A DNA stretch of 64,000 nucleotides from CAVPJW01 sp963705525 (GTDB lineage: Bacteria > Acidobacteriota > Vicinamibacteria > Vicinamibacterales > CAVPJW01): positions 434,001 to 498,000 of the forward strand of contig CAVPJW010000007.1 of NCBI GenBank assembly GCA_963705525.1, in the 5' to 3' direction. Below are positions 33,981-43,770 of this stretch, piece after piece; within the stretch, counting starts at the first letter, position 1; each line of letters begins with the position of its first letter. A model generated the notes under the pieces. It did not search any database and was not told the origin of the DNA. It saw only the letters and a list, made by a program, of their open reading frames with translations. The position numbers and the translations under genes are program-made.

Positions 33981-36425
33981 ATGTTCGAATCCATCCTGAC
34001 CGACGCGCGTCGAGGCTTCAGATCGTTGGCCCATAGCCCGGGGTTCACGGTCGCGGCGGTACTGACACTCGCGCTCGGTATCGGGGCGGTGAGCACGATG
34101 TTCACCGTCGTGAAATCCGTGCTGCTGGCCCCGCTCCCATACGCCCAACCCGAGCAGCGCGTGGCGATCTGGAGCCGATGGGTCGGCTTCGACAAGACCT
34201 GGCTGTCGGAACATGAGATCGACGACTATCGCCGCCTGTCCAAGACGCTCGCCGACGTGGCCGCGTGGAACACGGACCAGGTAAACCTGACCGGCGACGG
34301 CGAGCCCGTGCGCGTGGGTGTCGGCCTCATCAGTGCCAATACGTTTGCGGTGCTCGGCGCCGAACCACTCCTCGGTCGAGGCTTCACCGCCGACGAAGAT
34401 CGTCCGGGCCAGACGACGGCTGCAGTCCTCGGGTACAGCCTCTGGCAGCTGCGATACGCCGGCGATCCTGGCGTCGTGGGCCGCTCGATTCAGATCGACG
34501 GCGTACCGAGAACCGTCGTCGGAATCATGCCGCGCGGGTTCAAACTGCCGACGGATTTCGGTGAGGACGCGGCAGAGCCCACCCAACTGTGGCTCCCGTT
34601 GGGCATGGATCTGGCCAACTCGGATCGCGGAAGTCATGGCCTTTACAGTGCCGCCCGGCTTCGTCCCGGTGCGACGGCACAGAACGCGACCGCGGAGCTC
34701 ACGGCGCTGACGTCCAACATGACCCGCGAGGGTCTCTATCCTGCCGAGATGCGATTCAGCGCCTTCGCCGTGTCGCTGGAAGACGAGATTCGTGGCAGCG
34801 TGCGACCGGCGCTGCTTCTTCTTTTCGGCGCCGTTGCCTTCCTGCTGCTCATCGCATGCACGAATGTCGCGAGCCTGCTGCTCGTTCGTGGGGACGCGCG
34901 ACAGCGCGAGATCGCCGTTCGCGTCGCACTCGGCGCGTCACCGGGCCGCATCTCGCGCCAGCTGCTGACTGAAAGTCTCATCCTGGCGGTCGTGTCGGCC
35001 GTCGCGGGGCTCGGGCTCGCATACGCCGGGCTGCGCATGCTGTCGAGCTTTCAGACGACCCGCCTGCCCCAGCTCGCGCCGTCTTCACTCGACTCAGCCG
35101 TCATGCTCTTCACCGCGGTCGTCGCCTTCGCCACCACCATCGTGTGTGGCGTCTTCCCCGTCATTCGCGCGGCGCGCGTCGCCGTCACCGATTCCTTGAA
35201 AGACGGGTCGCACTCGTCGTTCGGTCCCACTCACAAGCGCATCCGCGGATCACTGGTGATGGGCGAGCTCGCTCTCGCGGTCATGCTCGTTATCGGCGCG
35301 GGACTCATGGTGCGCAGTCTCGCCGCGCTCCGGCAGGTTGACCTTGGATTCGATCCCGCCAACGTGCTGACGTTCCGGCTGGCCCTCTCGGAAGCGGCAT
35401 ACAAGGAGCCGGAACACGTCATCGGGTTCTATGCGAGGCTCCTCGAGCGGTTGCGCGCGACTCAGGGAGTGCGCGGGGCTGGCTTGATCAGATCGCTGCC
35501 GCTTGCCAACAGCATCGGCGACTGGGGCGTTGATGTGGAGGGCTACGTTCCACCGAAGGGCGAGTATGCGAAGGGCGACTGGCAGGTCGCGTCCGAGGGT
35601 GCGCTCGAAGCGATCGGCGAGCGCCTCGTCAACGGACGCCTCTTCACGCCGAGCGACACGTCGGACTCGCAACAGGTCGGCCTGGTCAACGAGACGATGG
35701 CGCGCTTGTACTGGCGCGATGGCAATCCGGTCGGCCGACAGATGCGGATCGGCGGACCCGACCGCCCGTGGGTCACCGTCGTCGGCGTGATCGGCAACGT
35801 GCGGCACAACGGGATCGACGTGCCGATCAAGGAGAAGTTCTATCGGCCGTTCTCGCAGTGGCATCGGAGCTCGGGACGCCCGTACAGGAACATGACCGTC
35901 GTCATCAAGACCGACGGCGATCCTCTCGCACTCGCGGCGTCAGCGACCGCCATCGTCCGATCGCTCGATCCGAACGTGCCGGTCGCCAACGTGAGGTCGA
36001 TGGACGGCGTCGTAGCGACGGCCATGACGACGCCACGCCTGACGGGGTTCGTGCTGGGAGCGTTCGCTATCCTGGCGCTCGTGCTCGCCGGCGTGGGCAC
36101 CTACGGCGTCATGGCCTATCTTGTCAGCCAGCGAACGCACGAAATTGCCATCCGCATGGCCATTGGCGCGGACCGGCGCGACATGTTCCGATTGATGTTC
36201 AGGGAGGCCGCCTGGATGGCGATTCCGGGCATCGGCATCGGTCTCGTCGGCGCGCTGGGATTGGCGCGCCTGATGCAGACGCTGCTCTACAACATCAAGC
36301 CAACCGATCCGATCACATTCGTGACAACGCCAGCGGTTCTGACAGTCACCGCACTCGTGGCCGTCCTGTTGCCTGCCGTGCGGGCGACGCGCGTCAACCC
36401 CATTACCGCCCTGAGATCGGAATAA
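33981..36425 (+). CDS. ADOP-type MacB/FtsX permease without ATPase (copy 2)
   Basis: An 814-residue relative of the 8522-10954 product, starting MFESILTDARRGFRSLAHSP with LALGIGAVSTMFTVVKSVLL next. Two periplasmic MacB_PCD domains alternate with two FtsX membrane domains, ending RATRVNPITALRSE. As before there is no ATP-binding protein encoded beside it. The two copies differ clearly in sequence, so they are old paralogs rather than a recent duplication. No strong ribosome site is visible before the ATG, but the coding pattern starts there. The next gene is a broken sulfatase-like gene in the same direction after 218 bases. Confidence 0.9.
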   Translation: MFESILTDARRGFRSLAHSPGFTVAAVLTLALGIGAVSTMFTVVKSVLLAPLPYAQPEQRVAIWSRWVGFDKTWLSEHEIDDYRRLSKTLADVAAWNTDQVNLTGDGEPVRVGVGLISANTFAVLGAEPLLGRGFTADEDRPGQTTAAVLGYSLWQLRYAGDPGVVGRSIQIDGVPRTVVGIMPRGFKLPTDFGEDAAEPTQLWLPLGMDLANSDRGSHGLYSAARLRPGATAQNATAELTALTSNMTREGLYPAEMRFSAFAVSLEDEIRGSVRPALLLLFGAVAFLLLIACTNVASLLLVRGDARQREIAVRVALGASPGRISRQLLTESLILAVVSAVAGLGLAYAGLRMLSSFQTTRLPQLAPSSLDSAVMLFTAVVAFATTIVCGVFPVIRAARVAVTDSLKDGSHSSFGPTHKRIRGSLVMGELALAVMLVIGAGLMVRSLAALRQVDLGFDPANVLTFRLALSEAAYKEPEHVIGFYARLLERLRATQGVRGAGLIRSLPLANSIGDWGVDVEGYVPPKGEYAKGDWQVASEGALEAIGERLVNGRLFTPSDTSDSQQVGLVNETMARLYWRDGNPVGRQMRIGGPDRPWVTVVGVIGNVRHNGIDVPIKEKFYRPFSQWHRSSGRPYRNMTVVIKTDGDPLALAASATAIVRSLDPNVPVANVRSMDGVVATAMTTPRLTGFVLGAFAILALVLAGVGTYGVMAYLVSQRTHEIAIRMAIGADRRDMFRLMFREAAWMAIPGIGIGLVGALGLARLMQTLLYNIKPTDPITFVTTPAVLTVTALVAVLLPAVRATRVNPITALRSE

Positions 36426-36643
36426 GCGCGCCGCCCCCGCGAGCGTCAAACCGGGCCGGGACCGCCATGCGGGCCATGGCCCGAAGGTACCGCAGGATTC
36501 TGGCGCTCACACGGCCCCAAGCCTTTGGTCTGGCGGGCCGTCCATCATCGGGAGTAATCTCCTTCGAAGCTTCCTCCGACCAACGCACCGATCGACCGAG
36601 ACCGACGGGTTCCTGGCCTTCGTAGCACGACCAGGGAGCACTT

Positions 36644-38055
36644 GTGGTGAAGCTGCGGCATGTCGTCGGATTCGCGGTGCTGGCCCTGTGCCTGACGTCG
36701 CAGGCCAGCCAGCAATACCACGCGGCCGAGCGCGGCCGCTTTTCTGATCTCAATCTCCTGATCATCTCGCTGGACACCACGCGTGCCGATCGACTCCGCG
36801 CGTACGGTTTCAACGAAATTGCGACACCGAACCTCGATCGTCTCGCGCGGGAGGGCGTGCTGTTCCGCCACGCCATGTCGGTCGCACCGCTCACACTTCC
36901 CGCCCACGCCAGTCTGTTCACCGGCCTCAATCCTCACCGACACGGTGTGCGCGAGAACGCGAGCGTCGCTCTCGACGCCGGTCGGACGACGCTGGCCGAG
37001 CGCCTGCGAAGCCGGGGCTTCAAGACGGGCGCCTTCGTGGCGAGCTACGTTCTCGATTCAGGGCGCGGGCTCGATCAGGGATTCGACACCTACGCGGACG
37101 ATTTGCGCGATCCAACCTCGCGCATCCGGCAACCCGACGAAGAGCTCCAACTGCAGGGGCGATCGCGTCGTCAGTCGAGCAATTTCCTGGCTGAACCAGG
37201 CGGCCGCCCACCAGTTCTTCGCATGGGTCCACTTGTACGACGCGCATGCGCCATACGCGCCCCCCGAGCCATATCGATCGCGATACGAGGGGCGGCCCTA
37301 TGTCGGCGAGATCGCGTTCATGGATGCGCAGATCGGCCGCCTCCTGAAGTATCTCGAGGCCCGCCATCTCCTGGACAAGACCCTCATCGTCGTCATCGGC
37401 GATCACGGCGAAGGCCTGGGCGAACACGGCGAGCCGATGCACGGACTGTTCTTGTACGAGAGCGTCCTGCACGTGCCTCTGATTATCCGCGTGCCTGACG
37501 ATCGCATGCGCCGGCGCGATGTCGATGCGCTCGTGCGAACGATTGATGTGATGCCAACGATGTTGGATCTCTTCGGAGACGCCGACCCGGATCGTCTCGA
37601 CGGCACGAGCCTGGTGCCGCTGATGACCGGCGCTGTCGTCGGATCTTCATCTCGAGGCCTATGCCGAATCCATGTATCCGCGATACCGCTTTGGCTGGAG
37701 CGATCTTCACGCCATCAGATCGGGACATATGAAGCTGATCGTGGCGCCGCGCTCGGAGCTCTACGACCTCGACACGGATCCCGCGGAGCGGGTCAACTTG
37801 TACCAACAGAAGCCTGAGATCGCCGGCCAGATGGCCTTGACGCTGCGAACCATCGAGTCATCTGAGTCGTTGAACGCAAGTGCCGCCGAAGCCGGAAGCA
37901 TCGATCCAGAGACGGCCGAGCGCCTTCGGTCGCTCGGTTATGTGGGCTCGACCGCTCGTGTAACGAGCGATCAGACCCAGCTGGCCGATCCCAAGGACAA
38001 GCTCGATTTGTACAACCGCATCACTCGCCCTCGCCATCCTGGAGGTTACCAATGA
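36644..38055 (+). pseudogene. Sulfatase-like hydrolase with Thr in place of the formylglycine Cys, frameshifted
   Basis: The first frame has a signal peptide (VVGFAVLALCLTSQASQ) and the metal-binding opening LNLLIISLDTTRADRLRAYG. The active site reads SVAPLTLPAHASLFTG: where arylsulfatases have C-x-P-x-R this has T-x-P-x-H, the sulfatase-like class that uses Thr, as phosphotransferases and phosphodiesterases of this fold do. The frame breaks near 37155 (continuing ISWLNQAAAHQFFAWVHLYD and LIVVIGDHGEGLGEHGEP) and near 37632 (continuing DLHLEAYAESMYPRYRFGW to a TGA at 38053). The C-terminal TPR region found in many of these proteins is absent; the end (KDKLDLYNRI) is where it would begin. The stop overlaps the next start (ATGA). 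Confidence 0.82.
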
Positions 38056-39137
38056 GGCGCCCCCGGACAATTGCCCTGCTCGGCCTTGGACTTTTGACGC
38101 TGGCTCTCCATTCAACCTGCGGCGGCAATCCTTCGACGCCCAGTTCCGCTCCGCCTCCCTCGTCTGCAGTCTCGCTCCAGATCTCCGGGCCAACAACGCT
38201 GACCGGTCCGGGTCAGACCGGTCAGTTGATCGCGACGGCTTCCTTCCAGGACGGTCGGCAGGATGTCGTGACGTCGCGGGCAGAATGGAACTCGGACGAT
38301 CCGTCCATCGCCACCATCAGCGCGGGCGGGCTGCTTACTGGAGTCGGGTATGGCGTCACTCAAGTGTCCGCCTACTTCGATGGGAACAGCAGCGGAGTCG
38401 AGGTCAGGGTGTTGCCCAACGGGACCTTCGTCCTTACAGGCAATATCACTGAAGCCGTCGGCCTGCCGATCGATGGCGCCGCAGTTTCGCTGAAGGGTGG
38501 AACGGTGACGGGCCCGAGGTCTGTGACCACCGAATCCGGTTTTTACCGTTTCGCTGGTGTTGCGGGGGCGATCACGATCGGAGTGACCCACTCGGGTTAC
38601 GTCCGAGAGGACAGTCCTGTCACGATTTCGCGGGATACAGTCGTCGATATCGAACTGGCGCCGAACAATCCTCCCGCGAATATCGCCGGTGTTTACCAGT
38701 TGAACATTGCCGCGTCGGGATCGTGCAGCGGCCGGCTCCCGGCGGCTGCGCGCTCACGAACCTATCGGGCCGAGATCGATCAGGCTGGAGCGGGCATCTC
38801 GGTCACGCTGAGCGGAGCCGACTTCATTGAGACAGGCGGCGGTTATACGCCTCCACGGTTGAGCAACGCGTTTTCCGGTCGAGTCGTCGGCACGCATGTC
38901 ACGTTCGATCTTTTCACCTCGGCCTACGATTTCTACAACGACCAGGCCTACGCGGTCGCCGAGAGGGTGGGCAATCAGTACCTGGCCATTTCCGGAACGG
39001 CCGAGACCACAGCCACGGTGTCGAAGATTTCAGGTTCGCTCGCCGGGGCGTTTGATCTCTTCAATTCCCCCCCGGCCCAGCAGCGCCCTGATGTCACGTG
39101 CACCGCCGGCAACCATCGTTTCATGTTCACGAAGTGA
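38052..39137 (+). CDS. Ig-like lipoprotein with carboxypeptidase-regulatory-like domain (family member A)
   Basis: A 361-residue lipoprotein (leader IALLGLGLLTLALHSTCGGN). It has a BIG2-type Ig-like domain at about residues 42-120 (LTGPGQTGQLIATASFQDGR, WNSDDPSIATISAGGLLTGV), a carboxypeptidase-regulatory-like domain at 125-205 (NGTFVLTGNITEAVGLPIDG, ESGFYRFAGVAGAITIGVTH) and a C-terminal domain of about 150 residues (NIAGVYQLNIAASGSCSG, GAGISVTLSGADFIE, ending HRFMFTK) of no named family. The same three-part plan recurs in the genes at 43771 and, shortened, 44889. Such domains suggest a surface or adhesive role. Its start overlaps the stop of the broken sulfatase-like gene. Confidence 0.78.
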   Translation: MRRPRTIALLGLGLLTLALHSTCGGNPSTPSSAPPPSSAVSLQISGPTTLTGPGQTGQLIATASFQDGRQDVVTSRAEWNSDDPSIATISAGGLLTGVGYGVTQVSAYFDGNSSGVEVRVLPNGTFVLTGNITEAVGLPIDGAAVSLKGGTVTGPRSVTTESGFYRFAGVAGAITIGVTHSGYVREDSPVTISRDTVVDIELAPNNPPANIAGVYQLNIAASGSCSGRLPAAARSRTYRAEIDQAGAGISVTLSGADFIETGGGYTPPRLSNAFSGRVVGTHVTFDLFTSAYDFYNDQAYAVAERVGNQYLAISGTAETTATVSKISGSLAGAFDLFNSPPAQQRPDVTCTAGNHRFMFTK

Positions 39138-39190
39138 GATGAACACGAAGTGAGACGGACTTCAGACGAACCGGAGTTCGCTCGCCGGTC

Positions 39191-41413
39191 TCATTCATGA
39201 TGCGCGGCTTGCAGCCAGTTGACCACGACGCTGACGGGCGCCGGGCGCACGGGCACCTTGATGAGGAAGCGCTGTCCGTCCGGCGCGACGTCGAATGCAT
39301 CGCCCACCACGCCGCTCGGTGCGACCGTCTGCGGCTTGAACAACTCGACCGGCGCCCCGAACGTGAACGTCGGGCCGGACGCGACCGGCACCGCCATCAG
39401 ACGCAGATCCCGCGTCAGATAGAACAACTCTTTGCCGTCGGCGCGCCAGATGGGGCTGAGCGCGGGACCGGATGAAATCTGCCAGCGGCCTTCGAGAGGT
39501 CCGAACGGACGGACGAACACGGGACCCGAGGGATCGAAATAGGCGAGCCACCGGCCGTCAGGCGAGACCCGGGCAGATCCTTCGTCGAGCCGGCTCGCGG
39601 AGAGCGGCGTGAGCTGCCGCCTTCCCGTCGTCGAGAGCACCCAGTTGCCTCTGCCGGCTCCGCCGTCCGACGCATGGAAGATCAGATCGCGATGGTCTGG
39701 CGTCCAGTCGAGAGGGAACTTCGAGTCCGATGAGTGAAGCACCAGCGCTTCAGCGCCCTCCCCGGTCCGGGACTTCTCGTACAGATCCCAGCTCCCGTTC
39801 CGGTTCGATGCAAAGACGACGCGCGAGCCATCAGGGGACCAGATGGGTGCTGTCTCCCAGGCAGGATCGAAGGTGAACCGGCGCTCGGCGTTCGAGCGGC
39901 CGTCGATGAGCCAGATGTCCGCCGTGCCTGTCTGAGCGTTCAGCCGGTCCGCCGCGATCCAGCCGGCATCCGGCGACAACGCAAAGTCGAAGTAGGTCGC
40001 GACCGACCCGACAGTCATCAGGGCGTGGCCCGTTCGATCGAACCAGGACAACTGCGATTCGCCGACGCCTTTATATGCAAGAACACCCGCGCGAGACGTG
40101 GAGAACACTCCGCGGCCCGTTCCGGCGTTGTATGCGACTCGCTCAGCGACCGTGAACTTTTCACCCTCGAGCGCGAGACTCGACAGATTCAGGCGACGGG
40201 CAACGATGGCACCGTCTTCCATCCAGAGCAGATGCCCCGACGCAAACGTCGCCGACGACATGACTCCCACCAGGCGTTTCCGATCTCGAACGCCAAGCGT
40301 TCCCACATGCACACCGCGAACATCGCGGCTGCCGCTCGCGACGAGGTAGAGATAGTGATGGCCGTCCGGAAGGAACGACGGGAACGACAGTGCCGTCTCG
40401 CCACGGCTCGTATCAGGCGACGCGATGAGGGTGGCCTCGCCGCCGCGGGCGGGCACCTGTTCCAGCCCCCCATCGATGAGAGAAAAGAGAATGACACCAT
40501 CAGAGTTCCACGTGCCGGACAGCACGGCGGGAGGCGGCGGCGTGTTGCAGATGGTTTCGGCTTCTCCTCCGGAAATGGAAATTCGCTTCAGCTTGCCGGC
40601 AGCGAAGAAGGCCAGTTCGTCGCTGGTCGACGACCAGAACGGCTGAAACGCACCCTCGGTGCCCGGCAGTGGGTGGGCCGACAGTTCTTCGAGCGATCGA
40701 ACCCACAACTGATCAAGAGCGCCCGGTACCGACGCCACGAACGCGATGGTGCGACCGTCAGGCGACACGGTCATGAATCCGCCCGAGGTGCTGAACGCGG
40801 TTCCGTCTGGAGGGGGCAACGCAAAGCGGATCGGCATCACGACGCGGTCTGGCTGCCGGAAGTACGCGACGGCAAGACCGATCAGCCCTGTGACGGCAGC
40901 CAGAGTGAGTAGCTGCCACGTTCGCACGCGCCGCCAGCCGGCGCGCTCACTGCCCACCCCAGATGCGGTGAGATCCGCGTGCGTGTCGATCGCAATGGTG
41001 GCGCCGCTCGAATTCGATAATGGCGTCCCCGTGCCGTTCCCCTTGTTGACCTCACTCGACTCGACGCCGCTGGTCGTTTGGCGCACCGGCACCACAAGCC
41101 GGTATCCGCGTCGCGGGATCGTCACGATGTACTCGGGATGATCAGCCGTCTCGCCCAGCGCTTTTCGCAGTGTGGAGATCTGCTGTGCGAGGTTTGATTC
41201 TTCGACGACGGTATCCGGCCACACGACGCGCATCAGGTCGTCTTTCTCGACGAGCTGACCCGCGCGCTCGATGAGGACGACGAGGATCTCGAACGCCTTC
41301 GGCGTCAGTTCCAGATCCTCGTCGCCGCGCTTCAGGCGGCGCTTCAGTGTGTCGACCCGGAAGGGGCCGAGTTCGTACAAGACACCGGGCGCCGAACTCA
41401 GCCGGTCGCGCAT
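39191..41413 (-). CDS. Membrane-anchored winged-helix regulator with WD40-like (PD40/TolB) domain
   Basis: A 740-residue CadC-like regulator. The N-terminal OmpR-type winged helix (about residues 10-110; LTPKAFEILVVLIERAGQLV, LAQQISTLRKALGE, YIVTIPRRGYRLVVPV) should bind DNA in the cytoplasm. A single helix at about 166-186 (LLTLAAVTGLIGLAVAYF) spans the membrane, and the rest is a beta-propeller of WD40-like repeats (FMTVSPDGRTIAFVAS, IWSPDGSRVVFASNRNGSWD, RVSPDGRWLAYFDPSGP). This architecture is common in Acidobacteriota and could sense a periplasmic ligand and regulate nearby genes, perhaps the Ig-like lipoprotein genes that flank it. It is convergent with member A and divergent from the membrane-protein gene. 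Confidence 0.86.
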   Translation of the reverse strand: MRDRLSSAPGVLYELGPFRVDTLKRRLKRGDEDLELTPKAFEILVVLIERAGQLVEKDDLMRVVWPDTVVEESNLAQQISTLRKALGETADHPEYIVTIPRRGYRLVVPVRQTTSGVESSEVNKGNGTGTPLSNSSGATIAIDTHADLTASGVGSERAGWRRVRTWQLLTLAAVTGLIGLAVAYFRQPDRVVMPIRFALPPPDGTAFSTSGGFMTVSPDGRTIAFVASVPGALDQLWVRSLEELSAHPLPGTEGAFQPFWSSTSDELAFFAAGKLKRISISGGEAETICNTPPPPAVLSGTWNSDGVILFSLIDGGLEQVPARGGEATLIASPDTSRGETALSFPSFLPDGHHYLYLVASGSRDVRGVHVGTLGVRDRKRLVGVMSSATFASGHLLWMEDGAIVARRLNLSSLALEGEKFTVAERVAYNAGTGRGVFSTSRAGVLAYKGVGESQLSWFDRTGHALMTVGSVATYFDFALSPDAGWIAADRLNAQTGTADIWLIDGRSNAERRFTFDPAWETAPIWSPDGSRVVFASNRNGSWDLYEKSRTGEGAEALVLHSSDSKFPLDWTPDHRDLIFHASDGGAGRGNWVLSTTGRRQLTPLSASRLDEGSARVSPDGRWLAYFDPSGPVFVRPFGPLEGRWQISSGPALSPIWRADGKELFYLTRDLRLMAVPVASGPTFTFGAPVELFKPQTVAPSGVVGDAFDVAPDGQRFLIKVPVRPAPVSVVVNWLQAAHHE

Positions 41414-41517
41414 GCCGCCCCGTCTTTAGAAGATTTCACCGTATTTTAGCCGAGCCTTCGAGACTTCCCGGAGAAAGCCGCGTACAGTATGTCCTGTCGC
41501 CACCCGAGCACCTACTG

Positions 41518-42933
41518 ATGTACACGGTCGGCGCCGTCCCTGGTCTGCCCACCCGCGCCCGCGGCGCCGTGGTTCTCTCCATCCTTGCAGCACTAGTACT
41601 TTTTTCTGAGTTCGACCGGAACGTTCTCCACGTGGCGAATACCCAATGGTTCAGAACGTTTGAGCGCGACATGGAGAGCCATGTCGTCGGGAGGCTCGTC
41701 AAGTCGCGGACCGCTGGTGTGTTTTCAGCCGGGGGCCTGACGGGCCTCGGAGCCGCCACGTGGATCCCCGCGACCTACGAAGAAGAGCCCTATGAATACC
41801 AGTACACCGCATACCTGACGGGACTCCGATTCGGTTCGTACACGCCATACCTGTCGCAACCAGGAGGACAGGCGCTTCTGCTCGGCCTTCTGGACCGCCT
41901 CCTGCCGTGGTCGTCGCGTTCGAAGCTGACATTCTTCCGGACGATCACGGCGCTGCTATCAGCGGTTGTCCTCTCGCTCATTGTTTTCTGGTTCTCGACC
42001 GAGGTGGGCCTGCTGGCGGGCGGCCTCGTGCTCGCCTCCATGGCGATGTCCAGCTGGCTCGTCGTCTTCGGCCGGAACCTTTGGTGGTCGCTCTGGGCCT
42101 TCTATCTGCCGATGGTCGCCGTCATGTTTTTTCTCCGGGTGCCACATCGATCGCTCGGCGCGAGTGTCTGGCCACTTGCTGTTTTGGTGTTCCTTTCCCT
42201 TCTCGCGAAGTGCTTCATCAATGGCTTCGAGTACATCACGACGACGATCTTCATGATCACCGCGCCGGTGGTCTACTACGCAACGCTGCACGCCATCGGT
42301 GCCCGCAGGCTTCTCAAGCAATTGGCGGCGGTCTTCGTGTCGTCACTCCTCGCGGTGCTCGTGACAACGGTTGGGTTGTGCGTTCAGATCGCCTCCGTCA
42401 AGGGATCCGCCCGGGATGGCGTCGCCCACCTGACCGAGAACCTGTACAAGAGGACATATGCGGCCCCCAGGTCGTTTCCGAAGGCCTATCGTCGCAGCCT
42501 GCGCGCGGACCCGACTGACGTGGTCCGCGCATATCTCGGCGGCACCTTCTTCGATCCTCGAATGAACCTGTCAGCGGGTCTCTCGCGTCGCTCGCCAGGG
42601 CTCTTCCGCTATACCCAGCTCTTCTCAGGCTTCGCCGTCGCCTCGGTGGTCCTGCTGGCTCTCGTCGTCATCCGCGGGCCGGGACCAGAGCGCCGCATGT
42701 CACTGGCGCTTATTGCGGCCACGGGCGCGGCAGTCGTCGCGCCGCTCTCCTGGTTCCTCATCTTCAAGGCGCACTCGCACGCACACCTCCACATGAACTT
42801 CATCGTGTGGCAGATGCCCTTCACTTTTTTCGGAGCCGCGATGTGCGCCGCCGCGCTGGACCGCCTGACCGCGGGTTGCCATCGCCGGTTCGCAAACCTG
42901 CGCTCCACTGATGTGAGCGGCGCCCCCTCGTAA
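41518..42933 (+). CDS. Polytopic membrane protein of unknown function
   Basis: A 471-residue protein starting MYTVGAVPGLPTRARGAVVL. About ten hydrophobic helices are seen (VLSILAALVLFSEF, TALLSAVVLSLIVFWFS, LAGGLVLASMAMSSWLVVF, ALVVIRGPGP precedes others). Between the first and second helices lies a loop with EEEPYEYQYTAYLTGLRFGS and YTPYLSQPGGQALLLGLLD, a layout like that of GT-C glycosyltransferases and other dolichol-phosphate-sugar-using enzymes; an acidic pair in the first loop (DMESH) could be the catalytic acid. This is only a structural guess. The final helices include HSHAHLHMNFIVWQMPF, a His-rich segment. No neighbour suggests a pathway. Confidence 0.6.
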   Translation: MYTVGAVPGLPTRARGAVVLSILAALVLFSEFDRNVLHVANTQWFRTFERDMESHVVGRLVKSRTAGVFSAGGLTGLGAATWIPATYEEEPYEYQYTAYLTGLRFGSYTPYLSQPGGQALLLGLLDRLLPWSSRSKLTFFRTITALLSAVVLSLIVFWFSTEVGLLAGGLVLASMAMSSWLVVFGRNLWWSLWAFYLPMVAVMFFLRVPHRSLGASVWPLAVLVFLSLLAKCFINGFEYITTTIFMITAPVVYYATLHAIGARRLLKQLAAVFVSSLLAVLVTTVGLCVQIASVKGSARDGVAHLTENLYKRTYAAPRSFPKAYRRSLRADPTDVVRAYLGGTFFDPRMNLSAGLSRRSPGLFRYTQLFSGFAVASVVLLALVVIRGPGPERRMSLALIAATGAAVVAPLSWFLIFKAHSHAHLHMNFIVWQMPFTFFGAAMCAAALDRLTAGCHRRFANLRSTDVSGAPS

Positions 42934-43155
42934 GGCACTCCGTCACACCACGACGTACGCCGAGGCGCGTATTGGCCGACTTCCCTGCTCGTCGTAGAAG
43001 TGCGGGACGAGATTGGGACGAACGGGGCCGGTCGCCTCGGGATTTCATGCTATTTGAGCGAACTTCACGCCGCCCTTGAGGACTTCGCGCGCTGCTTCCC
43101 GGTATTCCTTGGTCCAACTGAAAGGAGGACTCGCAGGAGAGAGCGAGGGGACCAT

Positions 43156-43686
43156 ATGACAAAAAAACTCATACCCCTGGCGCTGGCCATCACCGCGATC
43201 AGCCTGTTCACCGCGTGCGACCCGCACCAGCGCGCGTTTTCACCCTTTTCGCCGTCACCGACCGCCGCGGCACCGCTGCCGCCTTCGGTGGCCGCACTGG
43301 AGGGGAACTGGCACGGAACGTTGACCGATTGGCTGGGAACGGCCGACGTGACCGTGACCTTCAGCGTCGGTCAGTTCAGCCGGCTGGTTGGCCCGATGAG
43401 CTACGCCTACAGCGGCCGGCCCCCCGACGACTTCCACAACAGCCAGGGCAACCTGTCAGGCGGACCAACCGCCGATTCGACCGCCGTCGTGTTTCGTTTC
43501 AGCGGCCGTACCGTCTCGATTGAGGGAGCGTGCTGGGCAGGCACTTTCACCGCAGCAGTCCCTTCGTCGCAGGGATGCGCACGAGAACTGTCGGGAACCT
43601 ACGAGCTGCACGGCCAGACCGACGAATGTTTCAACCCGCCGCGGGATGGGACGTTCACGCTCCGACCGACGTGCAAGCCCGATTGA
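43156..43686 (+). CDS. Small lipoprotein of unknown function
   Basis: A 176-residue lipoprotein (leader LIPLALAITAISLFTACDPH) whose start follows GAGGGG. After a Pro/Ser/Ala-rich linker (FSPFSPSPTAAAPLPPSVAA) it has a compact beta domain: LEGNWHGTLTDWLGTADVTV, SGGPTADSTAVVFRFSG, SIEGACWAGTFTAAVP and LSGTYELHGQTDECFNPP. The repeated phrases L-x-G-N-W/T and the Cys residues suggest a lipocalin-like or similar small barrel, but no family is recognised. It is the first of three consecutive plus-strand genes for lipoproteins. Confidence 0.68.
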   Translation: MTKKLIPLALAITAISLFTACDPHQRAFSPFSPSPTAAAPLPPSVAALEGNWHGTLTDWLGTADVTVTFSVGQFSRLVGPMSYAYSGRPPDDFHNSQGNLSGGPTADSTAVVFRFSGRTVSIEGACWAGTFTAAVPSSQGCARELSGTYELHGQTDECFNPPRDGTFTLRPTCKPD

Positions 43687-43770
43687 GTCGCCCCGCAGAT
43701 GTGTAGCAGGTCGGTTCCGGTGCCGGAGAGCCCTCGACTCTCCATGCCGGACGAGATACGGAGGATAGAG

